A stretch of 55,773 nt of DNA from Bordetella parapertussis (GCA_945901405.1 CAMDLH010000019.1:1-55773), one strand, 5' to 3'; counted from the first letter of the stretch, positions 17,738 through 25,903 are shown. Translations and numbers: made by a program. The notes: generated by a model not told the origin, from the letters alone.

Positions 17738-17972
17738 GTCAGTCACTCCGTTGTTGTTTAATTTCTTGCAATGATGCAGGGCTGTCAGCATCAACACAAC
17801 CACGACAACCAGTTCAGATAAGCCGCACCGGCCCCATCCAGCGCGTCACGCTATCGTATCCGAAATCTCCGTTGATGTTTGCTGGTGGAAAACAGCCTGT
17901 TTGGAGAGCGGCGAATTACAGAAGGGGAACGGTTGCGGGCCCCGGATTACACTTCGTTTCATCCGGCTACAT
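17738..17972. other. Intergenic, no gene seen
   Basis: I find no credible coding sequence or RNA. Short open frames here lack ribosome binding sites and family resemblance. It presumably holds the promoter of the leftward amidohydrolase gene and the tail of the attC-like element next to it. Confidence 0.5.
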
Positions 17973-18035
17973 TGCTAACGTTTCCGTTCAGCGGCGGGCC
18001 GCTTGCGGCACGTCCGCTGCAACGGATGGTTGGGC
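17973..18035 (-). repeat. attC-like integron recombination site 1
   Basis: Read on the minus strand the site opens with GCCCAAC, which fits the attC core RYYYAAC, and closes near GTTAGCA, a degenerate GTTRRRY. Between them are arms that pair: CCGTTCAGCGG (plus strand 17984-17994) against CCGCTGCAACGG (18014-18025). They differ by one extra base, as in the extrahelical bases of true attC sites. An inner GCCGC-TT-GCGGC hairpin lies between. The site begins 9 bp after the stop of the cupin gene, exactly where a cassette attC should be. Confidence 0.6.
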
Positions 18036-18044
18036 GTCAGCCTA

Positions 18045-18767
18045 TTATTTGTTACGACCATGGCCTAAGTTCGTGCACAGTCCCTTCGGCGACCAGTCGG
18101 GCGCGGGGTTAGTCCAGCGATGTGCCGATTGATGAAGAACGAGAAAGATCGAGCGACGCACCTCGGTGCCGGTCGCAACGAGCGTCATCATGGACCAGCC
18201 GGTGTTATCAGCTTGTATCACGATGCCTTGGCCTGCGCTTGCTACATATGTCTTGCCGTCCGATGCCTCCGCGCAAAACCCTCCGGCCGTCGAATACCAA
18301 GCTTCAGGCCCAGGATGGCGATGTTTCGGGGTCACATCGCCCGGGTTGGAAATCGCCTCCGCGTATTGGGCCGTGTAGTTTTCGCCCGACCTCACGAAGA
18401 TCGGGCCGATTTCCGCCACGCGCACACCACCAGACGGCCGCCAACCGGCCTCCGCGATGGTGAACAACCACACTTTAGTGAGAGCCTCGACGACCGTTCC
18501 ACGCGGACCCTTCGCCGCCTCCGCCGCGGCACGGGTCGGATAGGTGTCCAGATGCCAAAAGACCGCCGATTGGGATAGTTGTCCAAGTGGCTCGTCCACT
18601 ATAAGCCAGCATCCAACCTCGCGCCCGGCCCGTTCGCTGATCGGAAGACACGTGCGGCGCGGAGGCGTCTGGCTAAACGCAGAAGACACTTGAATGAATA
18701 GCACCAACAACAAGCAGGCCGTCATAGTGAAGGCGCCCACTAGCGTCTGATCTGCGCGAACCTTCAT
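18045..18767 (-). CDS. Secreted cupin-like protein, cassette-like gene
   Basis: ATG 18767 follows AAGGAGAGATAT. The 240-residue product has an N-terminal signal or anchor (MTACLLLVLFIQVSSAFS) and a C-terminal cupin barrel with PKHRHPGPEAWYSTAGG, the HxH...E metal-binding motif 1. The middle (VGCWLIVDEPLGQL, AAEAAKGPRGTVVEAL) is like secreted proteins of unknown function that carry cupin domains. It has no operon partner, is bounded by attC-like sites on both sides, and uses codons less biased to G/C than its neighbours. Substrate and role are unknown. Confidence 0.7.
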   Translation of the reverse strand: MKVRADQTLVGAFTMTACLLLVLFIQVSSAFSQTPPRRTCLPISERAGREVGCWLIVDEPLGQLSQSAVFWHLDTYPTRAAAEAAKGPRGTVVEALTKVWLFTIAEAGWRPSGGVRVAEIGPIFVRSGENYTAQYAEAISNPGDVTPKHRHPGPEAWYSTAGGFCAEASDGKTYVASAGQGIVIQADNTGWSMMTLVATGTEVRRSIFLVLHQSAHRWTNPAPDWSPKGLCTNLGHGRNK

Positions 18768-18785
18768 GATATCTCTCCTTATGTC

Positions 18786-18817
18786 ATCTAACGGTCCGCT
18801 GCAGCGAGTGGTTCGGC
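18786..18817 (-). repeat. attC-like integron recombination site 2 (short form)
   Basis: On the minus strand it reads GCCGAAC, then CCACTCGCTGCAGCGGACC, then GTTAGAT. GTTAGAT fits GTTRRRY exactly, and GCCGAAC deviates from RYYYAAC at one base. The CGCTGCAGCG core is a perfect palindrome. It resembles the first arm of site 1 joined directly to the closing core, so it may be a collapsed attC. It lies between the class II aldolase gene and the cupin gene. Confidence 0.5.
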
Positions 18818-18900
18818 GTGCGCTCGGTGCACAGCCGAAGTTCCGCGAGAGCGGTACTTACTTGCATCAGCTCGGTCATCAAGGAGCCAATTCAGGCACG

Positions 18901-19713
18901 CTATTTTTCGAGCGCATTCTTTTTCCAAAGATCCCAGGCACGCCCAGGGTCTCCGCGCGTTGCATCTCTGGCGGCGCCCTCTTCCGCAGAGATGTAGTTA
19001 ATCGGACCGCCGAGCCCGAGGGCAAGCGCCTGCACGCGGGCGTTCACCTCGGTATAAATGGCGTACCTCACGGCGGTCTGTACGTCCGGCCCGACTACGA
19101 CATTGCCATGCCCGCGCAGCAGTGCCACCGGCTTGTCGCCAAGTGTCGCGGCAAGGGCCTTGCCGAGGGCACCGTTGCGCACGAGCATGGTTGTGGCAGG
19201 GCCGCCAGAGTCGCGGATCTCAAACACGGGCACGCCGACCCACAGAAATGAAGCTACGTGAATTACGGGCCTGAGCGGCACTTGGGTGACGCTAAATGGA
19301 ACCACCGTGGGCGAATGGCTGTGTATCACCGCCTTCACATCCGGCCGCACCTTGTAGATTTCACTGTGAATGAATCGCTCATTGACGCTGGGGCGACCCT
19401 TCGGATCAACGGGATTAGAATTGAGGTCATATTCCATGATGTCGTTGGCGGTCACCAAGATCGGTGCGAGCGTGCGGGACATCAGGTAACGGTTCGGATT
19501 ACTCGGATGTCGGATGCTCACATGCCCGAAGGCATCGAGTATGCCCTCCTGAGCAAGAGCCCGGTTGGCCGCGACGAGGTCCTCGATGAGGGCCGGATCG
19601 ACGGGGCCGCCGGACGTCGGCGACGTCTGCGCGGCAGCGGGACGCTGTTCGATCCCGGCAGCCAATACGAAAACGACGGTCGCAATCACGCTGAAGCAGG
19701 CAGAACGAATCAT
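18901..19713 (-). CDS. Exported class II aldolase/adducin-domain protein, cassette-like gene
   Basis: AAGGGGG precedes ATG 19713. The 270 residues begin with a signal peptide (CFSVIATVVFVLAAGIEQRPAAAQ), unusual because class II aldolases are normally cytoplasmic. The domain motifs are present: LAQEGILDAFGHVSIRHP, the zinc pair in VIHSHSPTVVPFS, and the third ligand in ALLRGHGNVVVG. The family (fuculose-phosphate aldolase, ribulose-5-phosphate epimerase and decarboxylase relatives) uses Zn to make or break aldol bonds. Periplasmic members are poorly characterised. It is followed by attC-like site 2, which suggests cassette origin. Confidence 0.82.
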   Translation of the reverse strand: MIRSACFSVIATVVFVLAAGIEQRPAAAQTSPTSGGPVDPALIEDLVAANRALAQEGILDAFGHVSIRHPSNPNRYLMSRTLAPILVTANDIMEYDLNSNPVDPKGRPSVNERFIHSEIYKVRPDVKAVIHSHSPTVVPFSVTQVPLRPVIHVASFLWVGVPVFEIRDSGGPATTMLVRNGALGKALAATLGDKPVALLRGHGNVVVGPDVQTAVRYAIYTEVNARVQALALGLGGPINYISAEEGAARDATRGDPGRAWDLWKKNALEK

Positions 19714-19933
19714 GCTATCCCCCTTGGTTGTGAGACGCCTAGTTTTATACAGCCAAAACGCCGGTTAACATCCCGACGCGATGAATAACATTCCAGTCAT
19801 GGGTCAAGTATATTCCAATAAAAACAAGGCCATACGGAAATACTCCGCACTTTCAGGGTAGTTAAAATTGGCACGAAAAGCAACACGCGGCTTTCACCGC
19901 GTCCGAGGCCTGTCATATAGCGAACCCTCACGT
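19714..19933. other. Intergenic region, AT-richer than its surroundings
   Basis: No gene is seen. It contains a weak partial match to the AT-rich motif family (minus strand TTGTTTTTATT at about 19815-19825). I could not recognise a full attC site upstream of the aldolase gene; only a CTAGGCGTC fragment (minus strand, near 19735) resembles a closing core. Confidence 0.4.
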
Positions 19934-21307
19934 CTAAGCGCACGCAGTACCGATCAGGAAGCGCACATCATCCAGCGCATCAACGCCCCAACAGCACTCG
20001 ATTAACCGCTCCACTTGAGCCGCCGGCAAAACCCCATCAGCCATCATCCGCGTTTTCGCTTCAAGATCGGCGTCGCTCATCGGGCGCTCCGTGCTGCCGA
20101 TGACGCACTCGACATGGTGCGTGTGGGTTTGCCCGCTCTTGAGCCGTACGGTGGCGCGTGCTTCGACATCCTTGAAGCCGGCGTTCGCGCGCGCTGACAC
20201 ACGTTGGCGCAGCGCACTCACCACCGGATCAAACACGCGTTCATCGCCGTACTGGTGTTCACCCGCGACTCCGTCCACCAGCGCCACCGCCGCCGAGTGA
20301 TACACGCTCCACTTTGATTTAAGTCCGGTGGGCGGCTCCTTGATGCCGGTGAGTTCGAGCGCCCGCGGATGCACCTCGAGTTCGACGCTTTCAATTTGAT
20401 CGGGTGCCAACTTGTGCTGATTGCGCAATACCACGCAGGCTTCAATTGCCGGATGCGCGACCACGCCGCACGCGTAGGGCTTGTAGGTGTTGAGTGCAAG
20501 CTCCCATGTCGTGCCGAGGCCCGCGGTCAACGCGGCTTCATCGCGCTCTGGTGCAAGCACGTTGATGAATCCATGTTCGCCTTCGAGCACGGTGTCGGCG
20601 CTGGTGAACGCCTGCGCCGCCAGCAGCGCCGCGAGCAAACCATTTTGCGCGGCGCGGCCGTGCACGAAACATTTCGCCATGGTGCCCGCCTGCTCACGCG
20701 TGCCCGCACTCTGCGTGCCCGCGATGCCCAAGGCGCGCGTAATTGAAATATCATTTAAAAACAATAACTTACAACATGACGCCGCCGAGCCGAAAACACC
20801 GGCGGTGCCGGTCACGTACCAGTGCAGGTTGTGCGCGAAATACACCGCGTTGGCGACGCGGCTGGCGACTTCCACACCGGCGACGAACGCCAGCAGAAAA
20901 TTTTCGCCCGATACTCTTTCGCGTTCGGCCAGTGCGAGCAGCGCGGGGAATATCGCCACGCCCGGATGCAGCAGCGTGCGCAAATGCGTGTCGTCGAAAT
21001 CAAGCACGTGGCCGCTCATGCCGTTGATCAGCGCCGCGTGCGAGATGTCGGTGCGCTCGCTGCGGCCCAGGATGCGCGCCTGCGGCGGGCCGGCGAACGC
21101 GGCGGTGGCGGCGAGCGTGTGCGTGATCGCCGGGTGTGATGCGCCGCCGATGGCGCAACCCGCGTAGTTGAGCAGCGAGCGTTTGGCTTCGTGGATTACC
21201 GTGGCGGGTATGGCGTCGAACGACAGTTCGTGCACGAAGCGCGCGAGCTGCCTCGCCGCCGCGTTCGCCGCAGGTACGGATGTTGATGAAGAAGTTTTTT
21301 GAGCCAT
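19934..21307 (-). CDS. MmgE/PrpD family protein 3
   Basis: This 457-residue protein shows SLLNYAGCAIGGASHP, MSGHVLDFDDTHLRTLLHPGVA, AGTQSAGTREQAGTMAKCFVHGRAAQNG and NTYKPYACGVVAHPAIEAC, all in the expected order for the family. Around its middle the segment CCKLLFLNDIS is encoded by a copy of the AT-rich motif on the coding strand, in frame and without changing the apparent protein length. The gene is divergent from Bug receptor 5, with an 83-bp gap, and the pair probably handles the same compound. Confidence 0.9.
   Translation of the reverse strand: MAQKTSSSTSVPAANAAARQLARFVHELSFDAIPATVIHEAKRSLLNYAGCAIGGASHPAITHTLAATAAFAGPPQARILGRSERTDISHAALINGMSGHVLDFDDTHLRTLLHPGVAIFPALLALAERERVSGENFLLAFVAGVEVASRVANAVYFAHNLHWYVTGTAGVFGSAASCCKLLFLNDISITRALGIAGTQSAGTREQAGTMAKCFVHGRAAQNGLLAALLAAQAFTSADTVLEGEHGFINVLAPERDEAALTAGLGTTWELALNTYKPYACGVVAHPAIEACVVLRNQHKLAPDQIESVELEVHPRALELTGIKEPPTGLKSKWSVYHSAAVALVDGVAGEHQYGDERVFDPVVSALRQRVSARANAGFKDVEARATVRLKSGQTHTHHVECVIGSTERPMSDADLEAKTRMMADGVLPAAQVERLIECCWGVDALDDVRFLIGTACA
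20745..20772 (-). repeat. AT-rich 28-nt recurrent motif, copy 3 (inside a coding sequence)
   Basis: On the minus strand this reads GTAAGTTATTGTTTTTA, then AATGATATTTC. It lies in frame within MmgE/PrpD protein 3 and encodes KLLFLNDIS. Confidence 0.65.
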
Positions 21308-21390
21308 TGCCTCGTTGAGAAATGCGTGGTACCGGTTTCAGGAATGATACGCTATGCGCCTGAATGCCTATTCGCGACAAGGGTTCGACC

Positions 21391-22377
21391 ATGCCCGTAA
21401 CCGCTTTGCCTCTGCTTAAGCGTGCCGCCGTGTTGTTGGGATTGTTCTTGTTTCTCGCCGCGAGCGCGGCACAGGCGCAGGCTTATCCGAATCGCCCGAT
21501 TCGTCTCATAGTGCCGTTTGTGCCGGGCGGCGGCAACGATATCGTGGGCCGCATCATCGCGCAAAGACTGGCCGAGTCGCTGAATCAATCGGTGGTGGTC
21601 GACAATCGCGGCGGCGCGGGCGGCACCGTCGGCACGGATATGACGGCGAAGGCGCCGCCCGACGGCCACACCTTGCTGGTCAACAATATCAGCCTCGCGG
21701 TCAACGCGACACTGGTTCCCAAGCTGCCCTACGACACGCTGCGTGATCTGGCGGCGCTTTCAATCATCGGGCGTCAACCGAGTTTCGTCACCGTGCCCGC
21801 CGCGCACAGGTCAAAAGCCGTGCGTGATCTACTCGACATGGCGCGCGCGAAACCGGGCGGCGTCAATTACGGCTCCGGCGGCATGGGTACGGGGTCGCAT
21901 CTGGCCGCGGAGTTGTTGCAACTCACAACCAGCACGCGCATGACGCATGTGCCCTACAAGGGGCTGGCGCCATCGCTGGTGGATCTCATGGGCGAGCGGC
22001 TCGATTTCATCATCTCGACAATTGCATCGGCATTGCCGCATCTGAAATCGGGCAGGTTGCGAGCGCTTGCCGCGACCACCGTGCAACGCTCGACATTTTT
22101 TCCGGAGGTGCCAACGATGATCGAGTCCGGCATCGCCGGATTTGATTTCACCACCTGGTATACGCTCGCGGCGCCGGCGGCAACACCGAAAACGATAGTC
22201 GCGCGGCTCAATGCCGAGCTGGCAAAAATCAGCGCGCACCCCGCGATCAAGGAACACTTCGCCAGTCAGGGGCTGGAGCCCGCCCACACCAGCGCCGCCG
22301 AGGCGCAGGCTTATCTGGCGGCGGAAGTACTAAAATGGGGCAAGGTGATCAAGGCTTCCGGCGCGCGCGCGGAGTAG
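21391..22377 (+). CDS. Bug/TctC-family periplasmic solute receptor 5
   Basis: I prefer ATG 21391, preceded by AAGGG, over the in-frame ATG at 21364, which has no ribosome binding site. The 328-residue product has a signal peptide ending at ASAAQAQ, then PNRPIRLIVPFVPGGGNDIVGR, NRGGAGGTVGTDMTAKAPPDGHTLL and THVPYKGLAPSLVDLMG. It is flanked by MmgE/PrpD genes 3 and 4 (divergent and convergent), a repeated Bug plus MmgE/PrpD pairing in this region. Confidence 0.92.
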   Translation: MPVTALPLLKRAAVLLGLFLFLAASAAQAQAYPNRPIRLIVPFVPGGGNDIVGRIIAQRLAESLNQSVVVDNRGGAGGTVGTDMTAKAPPDGHTLLVNNISLAVNATLVPKLPYDTLRDLAALSIIGRQPSFVTVPAAHRSKAVRDLLDMARAKPGGVNYGSGGMGTGSHLAAELLQLTTSTRMTHVPYKGLAPSLVDLMGERLDFIISTIASALPHLKSGRLRALAATTVQRSTFFPEVPTMIESGIAGFDFTTWYTLAAPAATPKTIVARLNAELAKISAHPAIKEHFASQGLEPAHTSAAEAQAYLAAEVLKWGKVIKASGARAE

Positions 22378-22404
22378 CCGCGCGGCGCGGCACGGCATAA
22401 CGAT

Positions 22405-23763
22405 TTACACAGCCGCGCGCGCCTTGCCGGTGACAAACTCGAATTCGCACGAGGGCGCCTTGTCGAGCGCCCACAGTTGTTCGAGCAAGCGCGTGGCGCC
22501 CGCACCGCCCAGCACCGGCTCGGCAAGCTCCATGAACTTCGCGTTCAACTCGTCATCGGTGAGCGGCAATTCCGGGTCGCCCTTGCGATACGGCTGAAAG
22601 TGCGACAGCTTGCGGCCATCAGTGGTTTCGATATCCACCTGCGACGCGCGCTGACCGGGATACCCTTTTGAAAACACCGGGTCCGCCACGCACACGATTT
22701 TTTTCATCATGTCGCGCACTTGGGCATCCTGCATGCGCTCGCTGGTGAACGCGTTCAAGCGTACGCTGCCGTAAATCGCCGCGTGCGCCACGGTGTATTG
22801 CAAACTGAATTTCGCCTGATACTCGCCTTCGGGCGTGGCGTTGTCGATGATGTCGAGGCCCGCCTTGTAGGTGGCGAGCGTGATTTTCTGGATGTCTTGC
22901 GGCTTCAGGTTGTGCTGCATCACCAGGTGCAACACGCCGTCGATCGACGGAAAGTTGTGCCCGCAGCAGCCGTGCGCCTTGAACGTCATGTGATTGATGT
23001 GATAGTCGAGCCCCAGTCCCTTGGTGACTTTCGACCAATCCGGGTTCACGCTCATCGCCGCGCCGAAACCTTCTTTGCCTTCGATGATGTCGAGTGCGCC
23101 GGTGACGCCTTTTGATGCAGCGAGTGCTGCGAGCACACCCGCATCGGCGGCATGGCCGCCGTGCAGCGGCTTACTCATCGCCTGCGAAAGAAAAGCCTGC
23201 TTCAATCCGGCGGCAAACGTGCCCACCGTCGCCACCGCGTGCATGAATTGTTCGTGATTCAAATTCAACGCCGTCGCCGCCGAAGCCGCCGCGCCGAACG
23301 CGCCCACCGTGCCGGTGGTGTGCCAGAAGCGATAATGCGAAGGCATCACCGCCTCGCCGATGCGCGTGGAAGTTTCGTAACCCACGATCACCGCGCGCAG
23401 AAAACGCTCGCCGGTTGCGCTACTGGCTTGCGCCGCCGCCAACGCGGCGGAGATGGTCGGGCTGCCGGGGTGATAACCCGCGTCGCGATAAATATCGTCG
23501 AATTCCACCGTGTGCGAAGCCGCACCATTGATCAGCGCCGCCGTGCGCGTGGTGGCGCGCCGCCCGGTCGCCAGCCGCGCACGCCCGCGATCAAGATCCT
23601 CGGCGAACGCCTGCTCAAGTAAAGTTGCCGGCGGGCACAAGCTGCCCGGCAATAGCGCCGCATACCAGTCAATCACCGCGCGCTTGGCGTGGTGTATCAC
23701 CTCGGCGGGCAGTTTGGATGTTTGTTCGCGTATCGCGTAGTCGGCGAGTTGTTGCATCAGCAT
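22405..23763 (-). CDS. MmgE/PrpD family protein 4
   Basis: The start at ATG 23763 follows AGGAGAACCCCC; the longer frame upstream is unsupported. The 452-residue product has AVIDWYAALLPGSLCP, AASHTVEFDDIYRDAGYHPGSPT, AAGLKQAFLSQAMSKPLHGGHAADAG and HMTFKAHGCCGHNFPSIDGVL. The usual KPYPCC motif is here FKAHGCCGH, as in the 2-methylcitrate dehydratase-like branch with a different substrate pocket. It converges on Bug receptor 5 with a 27-bp gap. Confidence 0.9.
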   Translation of the reverse strand: MLMQQLADYAIREQTSKLPAEVIHHAKRAVIDWYAALLPGSLCPPATLLEQAFAEDLDRGRARLATGRRATTRTAALINGAASHTVEFDDIYRDAGYHPGSPTISAALAAAQASSATGERFLRAVIVGYETSTRIGEAVMPSHYRFWHTTGTVGAFGAAASAATALNLNHEQFMHAVATVGTFAAGLKQAFLSQAMSKPLHGGHAADAGVLAALAASKGVTGALDIIEGKEGFGAAMSVNPDWSKVTKGLGLDYHINHMTFKAHGCCGHNFPSIDGVLHLVMQHNLKPQDIQKITLATYKAGLDIIDNATPEGEYQAKFSLQYTVAHAAIYGSVRLNAFTSERMQDAQVRDMMKKIVCVADPVFSKGYPGQRASQVDIETTDGRKLSHFQPYRKGDPELPLTDDELNAKFMELAEPVLGGAGATRLLEQLWALDKAPSCEFEFVTGKARAAV

Positions 23764-23850
23764 GGGGGTTCTCCTGTGGTCGATGCGTAATGATAGCAGG
23801 GGAAAATACGCGCTTGCCCGTGCCGCATGACGGCAGAACCGGCAATGTGT

Positions 23851-23877
23851 ATCATGAGTTATCAAGATATATCATGA
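23851..23877. promoter_or_regulatory. Three direct repeats at 10-bp spacing, likely operator
   Basis: ATCATGA at 23851, ATCAAGA at 23861 and ATCATGA at 23871 form three heptamers exactly one helical turn apart, immediately before the ribbon-helix-helix gene (start 23890). RHH repressors bind short repeated half-sites on one face of DNA, so autoregulation is the simple reading. Confidence 0.55.
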
Positions 23878-23889
23878 ACGAGGTTGGCC

Positions 23890-24126
23890 ATGGATGCCAG
23901 CGACACCGCGCGAGTCAAGTTCGCGTCGCAGACCGACTCGAAATTACTGGAAGAGCTCAAGGCCATCGCCAAGTCCGAGGGCCGGCAGTTGCAGGCGTTG
24001 ATCGAAGAGGCGTTTCAGGATTACGTCGAGAAGAAACGCGGCGGCCAGATGCGTCCGGCGGTCAAGGCCGCTCTGGAACGTACTCTGCGTGAACGCAAGC
24101 GGCTCTACGCGCAGTTGGCAAAATAA
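23890..24126 (+). CDS. Orphan ribbon-helix-helix (CopG-like) DNA-binding protein
   Basis: Start ATG 23890 is preceded by GAGG six bases upstream. The 78-residue protein has an RHH-like core: RVKFASQTDSKLLEELKAIAKSEGRQLQALIEEAFQDYVEKK, with an N-terminal strand, two helices and a turn. A basic C-terminal helix follows (LERTLRERKRLYAQLAK). Such proteins are usually antitoxins or autorepressors. No toxin gene follows; the next 250 bases are an intergenic repeat. It may be a solitary antitoxin left after loss of its toxin, or a stand-alone regulator. Confidence 0.7.
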   Translation: MDASDTARVKFASQTDSKLLEELKAIAKSEGRQLQALIEEAFQDYVEKKRGGQMRPAVKAALERTLRERKRLYAQLAK

Positions 24127-24164
24127 TTGCCCGGCGATTTTTAGACACTCTACATCACACCCAT

Positions 24165-24303
24165 CCCCACGTCACGGCTCCCTCGCCCCGCTTTGGCGGG
24201 GAGGGGGCTGGGGTGAGGGGTGGCAACCCTGTGCTGCAATCTCCCTTCACCCTAACCCGGCCCCTCGCTTCGCTCTCCCCGCAAGCGGTGCGACGGGACG
24301 GAG
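24165..24303. repeat. CCCCTCACCC-type intergenic inverted repeat
   Basis: This is a GC-rich inverted structure with CTCGCCCCGC-TTTGGCGGGGAGGG, TGGGGTGAGGGG and, in the other half, CTTCACCCTAACCCGG and CGCTCTCCCC. It is the widespread CCCTCACCCTAACCC-type intergenic repeat of proteobacteria. The rest of the 258-base gap after the RHH gene holds no gene. Confidence 0.6.
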
Positions 24304-24384
24304 TGTGGAGATGTGTGCATAGGTAAGCCTTGAAGGGAAAGGCGTTTTCATTGAATGACGATGCCATTATCTGATGCAGTGCAA

Positions 24385-25347
24385 CTACTGCGGTTTCAAC
24401 CCAATCTCGGGAATCAGCTTGCGAAAATTCTCGTATTCGCGCCGCACGTATTTGTCGAACGCTTCGGGGCCGCTCTCGATGGTGGGTTGCGCGCCGAGTT
24501 TTTCAAAGCGATCCCTGGTGTCGGGTTTTTTCAGCACGGTGATGATGTCCGCGCCGAGGCGGTTGATCATCGCGCGCGGGGTTTTTGACGGCGCCAGAAA
24601 TCCGTACATGGTTTCGGACTCGGCGCCGGGCAATCCGGCTTCGCCCACGGTGGGCATGTCGGGCAATGCGAAGCTGCGCTTGGGGCTGGTGACGGCGAGG
24701 CCGCGCACTTTTCCGTCTTTCAGAAACCCGATGGAACTTGTCAGCACGAACACCAGCATGTGCACGCGGCCCGATGCGGTTTCGGTGTACATGTCGGCCA
24801 CCGCCTTGAACGGAATGTGCACCACGTCAACGCCGGCGGCGCGCTTGAAAATTTCCGCCGACAGATGCGCCGCCGTGCCGGGGCCGACGGAGCCGTAATT
24901 AAGCGTGCCCGGCTTGGATTTGGCGAGCGCCACGAGTTCCTTCACCGACTTCACCGGCATGCCGGCATTGACCATCACCACGCTGGTGACGGCGGCCACT
25001 TGCGCCACGGCGGCGAAATCCTGTATCGGCTGATACGAAGGCTGCGCCTGCATCAATGGCGACACGTAGGTTGATGTGGATGCCATGAACAGCGAGTGGC
25101 CGTCCGGCGTGGCGGCGGCCGCGGTGACGCCGCCGATGAGACCGCCCGCGCCGGTGCGGTTTTCGACCACCACCTGTTCCTTGTAAATATCGGTGAGGCC
25201 CTGCGCCACGATGCGCGCGAAAATATCAGCACCCGTGCCGGCGGAAGAGGCCACGATCATGCGGATCGGGCGCGTGGGGAATTTTGCGTCGGCGGCGTGG
25301 GTGGTTGCCGCGTAGCAAATGGTGATCAGTGTAATGAAATAACGCAA
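24385..25347 (-). CDS. Bug/TctC-family periplasmic solute receptor 6
   Basis: The start is placed at TTG 25347 because GGAG lies six bases upstream and a signal peptide (LRYFITLITICYAATTHA) begins there. The ATG-started longer frame would translate an intergenic repeat. The 320-residue protein has FPTRPIRMIVASSAGTGADIFAR, ENRTGAGGLIGGVTAAAATPDGHSL and VVHIPFKAVADMYTE. It stands alone between repeats. Its N-terminal VASSAGTG differs from the usual VPFPPGGG, suggesting a different ligand pocket. Confidence 0.88.
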   Translation of the reverse strand: MRYFITLITICYAATTHAADAKFPTRPIRMIVASSAGTGADIFARIVAQGLTDIYKEQVVVENRTGAGGLIGGVTAAAATPDGHSLFMASTSTYVSPLMQAQPSYQPIQDFAAVAQVAAVTSVVMVNAGMPVKSVKELVALAKSKPGTLNYGSVGPGTAAHLSAEIFKRAAGVDVVHIPFKAVADMYTETASGRVHMLVFVLTSSIGFLKDGKVRGLAVTSPKRSFALPDMPTVGEAGLPGAESETMYGFLAPSKTPRAMINRLGADIITVLKKPDTRDRFEKLGAQPTIESGPEAFDKYVRREYENFRKLIPEIGLKPQ

Positions 25348-25368
25348 GGCAGACTCCAAATCAAAAGC

Positions 25369-25530
25369 TTTTGACGCAGATGCACGCGGATTAACCCCGC
25401 CTTGCCGTTCCCGTGCAGGCGGGTACCCATAACACCGTGCCTTATGGCACTCCCTATGGATTCCCGCCTGCGCGGGAATGACATGGCGGGTGTTTAATCC
25501 GCGTACATATGCGTTAATCTGCGTCAAAAA
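25369..25530. repeat. Inverted-repeat intergenic element with nested palindrome
   Basis: The outer arms are TTTTGACGCAGAT...CGCGGATTAA on the left and TTAATCCGCG...ATCTGCGTCAAAA on the right. Nested inside (about 25458-25483) is the palindrome GGATTCCCGCCTGCG/CGGGAATGAC, a repeat type common in proteobacterial intergenic DNA. The element ends 5 bp before the stop of the truncated PQQ-dehydrogenase fragment, which suggests it was involved in that gene's loss. Confidence 0.65.
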
Positions 25531-25534
25531 GGGG

Positions 25535-25831
25535 TTACTCTGGCAGCAACGCAAACGTCCACGCGGCATTGGCCACATACATCACGCCCTCATACACCAG
25601 CGGCTGCGCCTGCTCGCCCTGCATGTTGGAAAGCGTGGTGTTCCACCCCGGCACCAGTCGCCTCACATTCGAGGTGTTGATCTGCTTTAACGGGCTGTAT
25701 CGTTTTTGATCGTAGCCCATGCCGTAGGTGGTGACGTTCTCGGTGTTCTTGCCGTCGGTGAGCAGGTCTTGCGCGGTTTGCGCGTGCGCGAACGAGGCGC
25801 AGCACAGCAGTGACAACAAGAGCTTTTTCAA
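25535..25831 (-). pseudogene. Truncated N-terminus of a PQQ-dependent alcohol dehydrogenase
   Basis: The TTG at 25831 follows GGGGAGAAAA and opens a signal peptide (LLSLLCCASFAHAQ). The next 80 residues match the start of quinoprotein alcohol dehydrogenases: DLLTDGKNTENVTTYGMGYDQKRYSPL, then RLVPGWNTTLSNMQGEQAQPLVYEGVMYVANAAWTFAL. Family members are about 550-600 residues, whereas this stops after 98. The C-terminal beta-propeller, with the PQQ and Ca sites, is missing. A repeat element lies right after the stop, so this looks like a decaying remnant. Confidence 0.82.
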
Positions 25832-25903
25832 TTTTCTCCCCGGAACAAAAAATCAAAATCCATTTAACCACGGATTCAGCCCGCAATCGCCGGCGGCGTG
25901 TAT

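Noticed and set aside
17872..18132. Short plus-strand frame over the attC-like site
   Set aside because: No ribosome binding site or family resemblance, and it crosses the recombination-site palindrome.
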